This document shows, piece by piece, positions 58,182 to 64,000 of a stretch of 64,000 nucleotides of DNA (the stretch's first letter is position 1; each line of letters opens with the position of its first letter). The notes beneath the pieces are model-generated. The model had not been told where the DNA came from. It saw nothing but the letters and a program-made list of their open reading frames with translations, and did not search any database. Both the position numbers and the translations under genes were made by a program. This stretch comes from Burkholderia sp. 4M9327F10 (GTDB lineage: Bacteria; Pseudomonadota; Gammaproteobacteria; Burkholderiales; Burkholderiaceae): NCBI RefSeq assembly GCF_005503145.1, contig NZ_SCNV01000003.1, positions 269,819 to 333,818 of the forward strand. Direction: 5' to 3'.

Positions 58182-58228
58182 ACTGGTTTATCCTACAGGG
58201 CCGGTTTGGAGCATTTTTATAGGACCAG
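58182..58228. promoter_or_regulatory. MocR-type sites between paiB and the MocR gene
   Basis: ACTGGTTTATCCTA (58182-58195) and the inverted TATAGGACCAG (58218-58228) resemble the CTGG-N-TAT-type sites bound by MocR regulators. Both lie in the 123-base divergent spacer. Confidence 0.5.
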
Positions 58229-58232
58229 AATA

Positions 58233-59762
58233 ATGGCGAGAACGGCCCGGGTCGCAGAGATTCCGTCTCTCGGCACTTTGGATCGCGCGGCGGGCAGCCT
58301 GAGCCGCCAGGTGGCGCAGGCGTTGCGGGAAGCGGTGCGCCAAGGCGATATCGAACCTGGCGACGCGTTGCCGTCCACGCGCGCGCTAGCGGCTTCGCTG
58401 CAAATTGCGCGCGGCACGGTGGTCGACGCCTACGAGCAGTTGATCGCCGAGGGTTTTCTGGAGTCGAAGGAAGGCGCTGGCACGCGCGTCGCACAGGCGC
58501 TGGCCGAACCGCAACCGGCCAGCGAACCTCGCGCAGCCCTGCGGCGCCCGGCTCGGGCCGGCTTGCCGGCGCCCGCGGCAGCGTTTGCGCAGATCGCGCG
58601 GGAATTCAAGCCGCTGCCTCCGGTGCCGTTTGCCATTTCCGTACCCATCGGTTTGACGGCTCCGGCCGACATCTGGCGCCGGCTCGGCAATCGTCTGCGT
58701 GCCAAAGGGCCCGGCGCGCCGGCCGGATACACCGATCCGCACGGGGCGTTGCCGCTGCGTGAAGCGATTGCCGGCTATGTGCGCAAGTCGCGTTCGGTGC
58801 GCTGCGATCCGGGTCAGGTCATCGTTACCAGCGGAACGCAGCAGGGGCTCTTTCTCGCGTCTCAAGTGTTGCTGGGTCCGCGCGATCAGGCCTGGGTAGA
58901 AAATCCGGCCTACCGTGGCGTTACTGCAATACTCGAGAGCACGGGGCGCCGCGATGCGATGGTTCGCGTACCGGTTGACGCCGAGGGCATCGACGTCGAA
59001 GCAGGGATCCGCATGGCGCCTCATGCCCGCGCTGCGTTTGTCACGCCGTCGCATCAGTACCCATTGGGGATGCCGATGAGCATGGCCCGGCGCAATGCGT
59101 TGTTGGGGTGGGCGCGTGCCAACCAGGCATGGGTCGTCGAAGACGACTACGACAGCGAGCTCAGATACCAGGGCTATCCGTTTCCGTCGCTTCAGGGACT
59201 GGACCCGGAACGGGTCGTCTATCTCGGCACGTTCAGCAAGATCCTGTTTCCATCATTGCGGGCAGGTTATGTGATCGTTCCCGATGATCTGGTCGATGCA
59301 TTTTGCGGTGCGCGTGTGCTGATGGACCGTCATCCACCCAACGCCGACCAGCATGTGCTGGCGGCCTTCATGGCCCAGGGCTATCTGGAGCGCCACATCC
59401 GCAAAGTCCGGACGGTGTACTCCGACCATCGGATTCAACTGATAGAAACGCTTGACGCGCTGCTTCCCAAGAATTGGGCGTGGCTGGAACCCGGCGATCA
59501 GGGCATGCATCTTGTCCTCTGGCTGGCGGAGGGCGTGGACGATCGCGCAGTGGTGGAGATTGCCGCGCGTGCCGGAGTGGCTGTACGCGCCGTATCGCCG
59601 ATGTTTGCGCCGGGAACGGGGCGGCCTGGTCTCGTGCTCGGATTCGGGGGATTCAGCAACGCGCAAATGAAGGCGGCCGCGCAACGTCTTGCCGCAGTGA
59701 TCGCCGAAGTGATGAAGGCACGCAAACGAAGACACGGTGCTTTACGAAAGGCATCCTCGTGA
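58233..59762 (+). CDS. MocR-family regulator (GntR helix-turn-helix plus aminotransferase-like domain)
   Basis: A 509-residue chimera: a GntR winged helix (RQVAQALREAVRQGDIEPGDALPSTRALAASLQIARGTVVDAYEQLIAEGFL, about 23-75) joined to a fold-type I aminotransferase domain (about 125-495), with YLGTFSKILFPSLRAGY giving the PLP Lys in SK. AGGA is 8 bases before ATG 58233; an upstream in-frame codon at 58206 is less likely. Such regulators sense PLP-linked amino compounds. It is probably the regulator of the divergent paiB gene. Confidence 0.9.
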   Translation: MARTARVAEIPSLGTLDRAAGSLSRQVAQALREAVRQGDIEPGDALPSTRALAASLQIARGTVVDAYEQLIAEGFLESKEGAGTRVAQALAEPQPASEPRAALRRPARAGLPAPAAAFAQIAREFKPLPPVPFAISVPIGLTAPADIWRRLGNRLRAKGPGAPAGYTDPHGALPLREAIAGYVRKSRSVRCDPGQVIVTSGTQQGLFLASQVLLGPRDQAWVENPAYRGVTAILESTGRRDAMVRVPVDAEGIDVEAGIRMAPHARAAFVTPSHQYPLGMPMSMARRNALLGWARANQAWVVEDDYDSELRYQGYPFPSLQGLDPERVVYLGTFSKILFPSLRAGYVIVPDDLVDAFCGARVLMDRHPPNADQHVLAAFMAQGYLERHIRKVRTVYSDHRIQLIETLDALLPKNWAWLEPGDQGMHLVLWLAEGVDDRAVVEIAARAGVAVRAVSPMFAPGTGRPGLVLGFGGFSNAQMKAAAQRLAAVIAEVMKARKRRHGALRKASS

Positions 59763-59859
59763 GTGGCTGAGAGCGAAAGCAAGGTAGCCATCCTGGCTGA
59801 CGCGCAGACGCGCAGGAATGGCTCGGCCTAAAACCTTATCCGTCCAGGCCGACCTTCCT

Positions 59860-61281
59860 TTACGTATTCCGCTCCCGCAACGCCTGCGCCACGGCTGCAA
59901 TCGCACGCGCCACATCCTGCGCGCTGGTTTGCCAGTTGCATACAGACACGCGCATGCAACGCTTCCCGCGCCAGGTAGTGTTGCTGAATAACGCTTCCCC
60001 GCCATCCAGAACCGCCTGAGTGACCGCATCGGTCCATCTGTCATGATCGCTCTCCGTGGCGCCCGGTCGCGGATCCAGAAAGCGCACCAGCCCCTGATTG
60101 ATCTGCGGCTCCCAGATCAGCTCGGCGCCGGGAAGGGCGGAGATGCCGGTCGCGAGGCCGTGCGCAGCATCGCAACACCCGTCGATCAAGGCAGCAACGC
60201 CGCGGCGGCCCAGTTGCCGTAGCGCCGCGTAAGTTGCCACTCCTCGCCCACGTCTCGACCAATCCGGATTCCAGTCCTTCTGTTCGCGAACCTGATCGTT
60301 GTGCGATATGTAGCTTGCTTCGTAGGACATCGCATTGCGATGCGCCTGCGGGTGCGCGACGAAGGCAAAACCGCTGTCGTACGGCACGTTTAGCCATTTG
60401 TGCCCATCGGTTGACCACGAATCGGCATGCTCGACACCCGAGAGCAGGTGTTGATAGCGTGCACTGGCGTTAGCCCACAGGCCGAACGCCCCATCGACAT
60501 GGACCCATGCCTGATAGCGATGCGCGAGTGGAATGAGCTCAGCGAAGCGGTCGTACGCACCAATGTTGAGGTCGCCCGCCTGCAGCAGGACAATCGTGGG
60601 CGCGTCGGGGGAATTCTCCAGCGCCTGTTCAAGCGTTGCGGCGTCCAGCTGACCGGACTGATTGGTCCGCAGTCCTGTCACCGAATCCGTTCCCATTCCC
60701 AGCAAACGCGTTGCTCGCGTAATGCTGCCGTGAAACTGATCGCCGCTCAGGATGCGAAGCTTCGGCGCGCCAAAGAGGCCGTCGCGTTCAACCTGCCATC
60801 CTCGCTTCGTGAGCAACGCGTTTCGCGCTGCCGCCAGCGCGGTGACATGCGCCATCTGGCAACCGCTCGTCAATGCAAAGCTGGCGTGTTCGGGCAAGCC
60901 GAGCAGATCTTTTAACCAGTCGCCGCATGCCTCTTCAATCACCGCTTCCGCTGGGCTGCATGCATACGACGCCGCGTTTTGATCCCAGGCGCTGGTCAAC
61001 CAGTCCGCCGCCAGCGCGGCGGGCAGCGATCCGCCTATCACCCAGCCAAAAAAACGGCCGCCCGCACTGCCCATGATGCCTCCGGCGGTGTCAGCGACGA
61101 GTTCATCAATCACCTGCTCAGCAGGCATGCCCTCGCTGTTGAGCGGTTTCAGCAAGCGTTCGCGCAGCGTATCCAGACTGGCGCGGGCCGCGACGGGGCT
61201 GTGCTCCAGGTTGTCCAGATGCGCCAGCGAGTGATTCAGCGCGTGTTCAAGTACAGGGCGAAAAGCGGAGATGTCGTTCAT
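59860..61281 (-). CDS. PLP-dependent group II decarboxylase
   Basis: A 473-residue pyridoxal-phosphate decarboxylase. FALTSGCQMAHVTAL, WVHVDGAFGLWANAS and the PLP Lys in STDGHKWLNVPYD (about 300-312) are plain. It belongs to the aromatic-amino-acid/glutamate decarboxylase family; the substrate cannot be fixed. GGAA stands 8 bases before ATG 61281. It is convergent with the MocR gene; a 7-bp inverted repeat (59823-59852) lies between. Confidence 0.89.
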   Translation of the reverse strand: MNDISAFRPVLEHALNHSLAHLDNLEHSPVAARASLDTLRERLLKPLNSEGMPAEQVIDELVADTAGGIMGSAGGRFFGWVIGGSLPAALAADWLTSAWDQNAASYACSPAEAVIEEACGDWLKDLLGLPEHASFALTSGCQMAHVTALAAARNALLTKRGWQVERDGLFGAPKLRILSGDQFHGSITRATRLLGMGTDSVTGLRTNQSGQLDAATLEQALENSPDAPTIVLLQAGDLNIGAYDRFAELIPLAHRYQAWVHVDGAFGLWANASARYQHLLSGVEHADSWSTDGHKWLNVPYDSGFAFVAHPQAHRNAMSYEASYISHNDQVREQKDWNPDWSRRGRGVATYAALRQLGRRGVAALIDGCCDAAHGLATGISALPGAELIWEPQINQGLVRFLDPRPGATESDHDRWTDAVTQAVLDGGEALFSNTTWRGKRCMRVSVCNWQTSAQDVARAIAAVAQALRERNT

Positions 61282-61461
61282 GCGAAATTCCAGTGTAGCG
61301 GTGACCCGGAGCGCAAGCCGTCCATCATCCCCGAAGGCTTGCGCCGCTATAGAACTCATATGCAAGCGAGGCAACTACAGCTTCATGTAATAGCGTTTCT
61401 CCACAGCTCGAACCACGATCATCGTATCCACCGGGTAACGGCTTTACCGCTGACGGCGGCA

Positions 61462-62376
61462 TCAAAAAATCGACTTCCCCGTCAGCGTGGTCAGCCATTC
61501 CAATGACTTTACGCCGGCAAGCGAATTGCCGTTCGCATCGAGCCCCGGCGACCACACGCACACCGCCATCTCGCCCGGCAGCACCGCGACGATGCCGCCG
61601 CCCACACCGCTTTTTGCCGGCAAGCCGACGCGAAACACAAAGTCGCCTGCGGCATCGTAAGTGCCACAGGTCAGCATTAGCGCGGACAGGCGCTTGGCGG
61701 AGCTAACGTCGAGAATCCGCTCCCCGGTCGACGGCACCACGCCGCCATTGCTCAGAAACAGCGCCGCCTTGGCCAGCTCGACGCAGCTCATGGAAATCGC
61801 ACATTGCCGGCAATACGCGTCTACCACCACATCGACCGGCATTTCCATATTGCCGAAGCTCGCCATGAAATGCGCCATCGCCCGGTTGCGGTGGGCGTGT
61901 TGCAGCTCCGACTGCGCGACGCGTAAATCGTAGTCGATCGTCACCTCGCCGGTCAGGCGGCGCATAAATTCCACCAGCGCGGTTTCCGCCCGCACGAAAC
62001 GGCGGCTCAGCACGTCGGTGACGACCAGCGCGCCGGCGTTGATAAACGGATTGCGCGGCTTGCCTTGTTCCGTTTCGAGCTGCACCAGGGAATTGAACGC
62101 CGTGCCCGACGGCTCGCGGCCGACGCGCTGCCACAACTCGTCGCCGAGCAGCCGGAAAGCCATGGTGCAGGCGAATAGCTTGGAAATACTCTGAATCGAG
62201 AAACGGGTGTTGGCCTCACCGGTGCGGAAGACTTCGCCGGTGGTCGTGACGATGGCCATGCCGAAGCTGTCGGCTGGGACCTTTGCCAGTTCGGGAATGT
62301 AGTCGGCAACGCGGCCGGTGCCCAGATAGGGCTGCAGATCGTGATGGATCTGTTCGAGGATGCCTTGGTAGTTCAT
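61462..62376 (-). CDS. glsA: Glutaminase A
   Basis: A 304-residue serine-dependent glutaminase, the usual length. The catalytic Ser-x-x-Lys is in FSIQSISKLFA (about 63-73), with YIPELAKVPADSFGMAIVTTTGEVFRTG before it and NPFINAGALVVTDVL, GNMEMPV, GLPAKSGVGGGIVAVLPG after it. It hydrolyses glutamine to glutamate and ammonia in the cytoplasm and in some bacteria aids acid resistance. The ATG at 62376 is preferred to one at 62415. No partner gene is adjacent. Confidence 0.95.
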   Translation of the reverse strand: MNYQGILEQIHHDLQPYLGTGRVADYIPELAKVPADSFGMAIVTTTGEVFRTGEANTRFSIQSISKLFACTMAFRLLGDELWQRVGREPSGTAFNSLVQLETEQGKPRNPFINAGALVVTDVLSRRFVRAETALVEFMRRLTGEVTIDYDLRVAQSELQHAHRNRAMAHFMASFGNMEMPVDVVVDAYCRQCAISMSCVELAKAALFLSNGGVVPSTGERILDVSSAKRLSALMLTCGTYDAAGDFVFRVGLPAKSGVGGGIVAVLPGEMAVCVWSPGLDANGNSLAGVKSLEWLTTLTGKSIF

Positions 62377-62479
62377 GAGCTGGAGCGAGCGTGGGAGCCG
62401 CGATTTTACTGGCAAGCCGCCGCAAATGGCGAATCGGCCGGAGCATCGCCCGGCCGGCCTGTCGCATTGCCCGCGTGGC

Positions 62480-62518
62480 GCTTAGTGAGCCCGCTTAGTG
62501 AGCCCGCTTAGTGAGCCC
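62480..62518. repeat. Three 13-bp tandem repeats at the exporter stop codon
   Basis: GCTTAGTGAGCCC is repeated three times exactly (62480-62492, 62493-62505, 62506-62518). On the minus strand the exporter's final codons and TAA are in the 62506-62518 copy, and the same TAA context recurs twice downstream. Confidence 0.85.
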
Positions 62519-64000
62519 CGGCCGCGTCCGGTCCACCACCGCCCTTGGAGGGCCGCGTAATCCAGATCAACGGAATGATCAGCACAAAGATGATCGCCGA
62601 CACGTAGAAAATATCGTTGAGCCCCATCATTGCGGCTTGCGTATTCACCGTGAAGTCGAACAGCGCGTGCGCCGACTGCGTGTTCAGATGCAGTAGCGAC
62701 TGGGTCGAAGCGATCTGCTGGTTGAACACCGGATTATCGACGGTGGCCTGTTCGGTCAGGCGCGCATGGTGCAGCACCGTGCGGTTATTCCACTCGTTGC
62801 CGGCAATCGAGGTGCCCACCGCGCCGCAAAACACCCGCACAAAATTCGACAGGCCCGCGGCCGCCGGAATCTTGTTCGGCGGCTGCCCGGACAGGATGAT
62901 CGCAGTCAGCGGCACGAAGAACATCGCCATCGGAATGCCTTGCAGCAGGGTAGGCAGCACCAGATGCCAGGTGTCGATCTCGATCACGTAGCGCGAGCGC
63001 ATATAGAACACAATTGCAAAGCCGACAAACGCGAGCGTGGCGATAACCCGCGCATCCGAGCGCGGCAGGACGCGGCCCATGACGGGCGCGAGAATCACCG
63101 CGAACACGCCGAGCGGCGCGGTCACGAGGCCGGCGTCCACCGAGCGGTAGTTCAGGTACTCCTGCATCCATTGCGGCAGCAGCACAAGGTTGCCGAAGAA
63201 CACCCCGTAAGCCACCGAGATCGCAATCGTGCCGCCCAGAAAGTTGCGCTGGCTGAAAAGGCGCAGGTCGACGATCGGATTCTCCTCGGTCAGCTCCCAC
63301 ACCAGGAAGAACGCAAAACTGATCAGCGCCGTAATGCCCAGAATCACGATCACCGGCGAGGAGAACCAGTCGAGATCCTTGCCCTTGTCGAGCATCACCT
63401 GCAGCGAGGCGACCCAGGCGATCAGCAGGCCGAGGCCGACCACGTCGATAGGCGGCTTGCGGGTGGGCGTTTCGCGGGTGCGATAGATCATCCACGTGAC
63501 GCCGGCCGCGAAAATACCCACCGGAATATTGATGTAGAAGATCCACGCCCAGCTATAGCTATCCGTGATCCAGCCGCCGAGCGCGGGCCCGGCAATCGGG
63601 CCGACCGTGGCGGTCATGGCCCACAAGGCGAGGGCCGTGGAGGATTTCTCCTTGGGATACGAGCCGAGCAGAATTGCCTGCGACAGCGGAATCAGCGGAC
63701 CGGCGACGGCGCCCTGGAGTATCCGGGCCATCAGCAGGATGGGCAGCGTCGGGGCGATACCGCATAGCCATGACGACAGCACGAACATCAGAATGGCGCC
63801 GACGAACAGCTTGATCTGGCCGACGCGCTGGGTGAGCCAACCGGTGAGCGGAATCGACACGGCATTGGCGGCCGCGAATACGGTGATCACCCAGGTGCCT
63901 TCATCCACTGAGACGCCGAGGTTGCCCGAGATGGTCGGGATGGCGACGTTGGCGATCGACGTGTCGAGCACGTTCATGAAGGTGGCGAGCGCGACGGCGA
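62508..64000 (-). CDS. DHA2-family MFS multidrug exporter (EmrB-like), 5' end outside the window
   Basis: At least 496 residues of a 14-helix DHA2 exporter. The first visible part reads VALATFMNVLDTSIANVAIPTISGNLGVS, the typical helix 1, and the frame stays open to the right edge, so the true start is beyond 64000. Later motifs: GWLTQRVGQIKLF, GPALGGWITDSYSWAWIFYINIPVG (motif C region). EmrB-type pumps usually work with an EmrA membrane-fusion protein and a TolC channel, whose genes would lie to the right. The 3' end bears the 13-bp triple repeat. Confidence 0.92.
   Translation of the reverse strand, partial: AVALATFMNVLDTSIANVAIPTISGNLGVSVDEGTWVITVFAAANAVSIPLTGWLTQRVGQIKLFVGAILMFVLSSWLCGIAPTLPILLMARILQGAVAGPLIPLSQAILLGSYPKEKSSTALALWAMTATVGPIAGPALGGWITDSYSWAWIFYINIPVGIFAAGVTWMIYRTRETPTRKPPIDVVGLGLLIAWVASLQVMLDKGKDLDWFSSPVIVILGITALISFAFFLVWELTEENPIVDLRLFSQRNFLGGTIAISVAYGVFFGNLVLLPQWMQEYLNYRSVDAGLVTAPLGVFAVILAPVMGRVLPRSDARVIATLAFVGFAIVFYMRSRYVIEIDTWHLVLPTLLQGIPMAMFFVPLTAIILSGQPPNKIPAAAGLSNFVRVFCGAVGTSIAGNEWNNRTVLHHARLTEQATVDNPVFNQQIASTQSLLHLNTQSAHALFDFTVNTQAAMMGLNDIFYVSAIIFVLIIPLIWITRPSKGGGGPDAAGAH

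Noticed and set aside
62766..63767. 333-codon plus-strand open frame opposite the DHA2 exporter
   Set aside because: It is the mirror of a solid membrane transporter gene, with Arg/His/Gln-rich composition and no domain.
1..64000. CRISPR arrays, rRNA genes or a prophage
   Set aside because: I find no regularly spaced repeats with unique spacers, no rRNA-like sequence, and no integrase, terminase or capsid genes.

Overview
The window looks like a chromosomal segment of a Burkholderiales bacterium, most likely Paraburkholderia or a close relative. The support is the high G+C coding sequence, a second C-terminally extended IF-1, small DUF4148, DUF1488 and YqaE proteins, a choline ABC transporter with an interleaved GlxA-type regulator, and the density of LysR, AraC and IclR regulators beside small catabolic clusters. 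This assignment is inference from gene content. No rRNA, intact tRNA, CRISPR array or complete mobile element is visible.

Layout, left: start of a GlxA-type regulator leaving the window, SDR oxidoreductase, LysR regulator, MNT/HEPN pair whose HEPN gene has a premature amber stop, OmpW porin with a leader hairpin over its ribosome binding site, choline importer (choV-choW, GlxA regulator, choX), nasT-nasS, and a Fic protein with repeated operator-like sites. At 12.4-17.7 kb lies a compact catabolic operon (class III CoA-transferase, MFS carrier, citryl-CoA-lyase-like enzyme, SMP-30 lactonase, IclR regulator). At 17.8-25.6 kb are small housekeeping genes, CysC, the MbfA-like ferritin/VIT iron exporter overlapping a 2Fe-2S ferredoxin, and an AcoR-type sigma-54 activator.

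Middle (25.7-37.6 kb): AzgA-type purine permease, DUF4148 protein, NfeD-slipin membrane module, AraC regulator divergent from an acyl-CoA dehydrogenase / acyl-CoA ligase / enoyl-CoA hydratase set, and a membrane GGDEF-EAL protein. At 37.6-41.2 kb a MarR regulator, an MFS pump and an EthD-like protein are connected by four related ATC-N6-GAT sites. At 41.4-44.5 kb is a YqjI/YqjH-like metal-responsive set (His-rich PadR repressor, siderophore-interacting reductase, MFS).

Right (44.6-64 kb): this part is more accessory. It holds HigBA toxin-antitoxin, a repeat-bearing secreted protein followed by a tRNA-3'-end-like scar and a strong terminator, NUDIX, GST/AraC pair, LysR/SDR/NTF2 cluster, single GFA, YunG and VOC genes, a LysR-controlled MBL/tautomerase cluster, PaiB divergent from a MocR regulator, a PLP decarboxylase, glutaminase, and a DHA2-family exporter running off the right edge. 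The observations most worth following are the CoA-transferase/lyase/lactonase operon, the MbfA-ferredoxin coupling, the OmpW leader hairpin, the MarR site family and the truncated HEPN gene.
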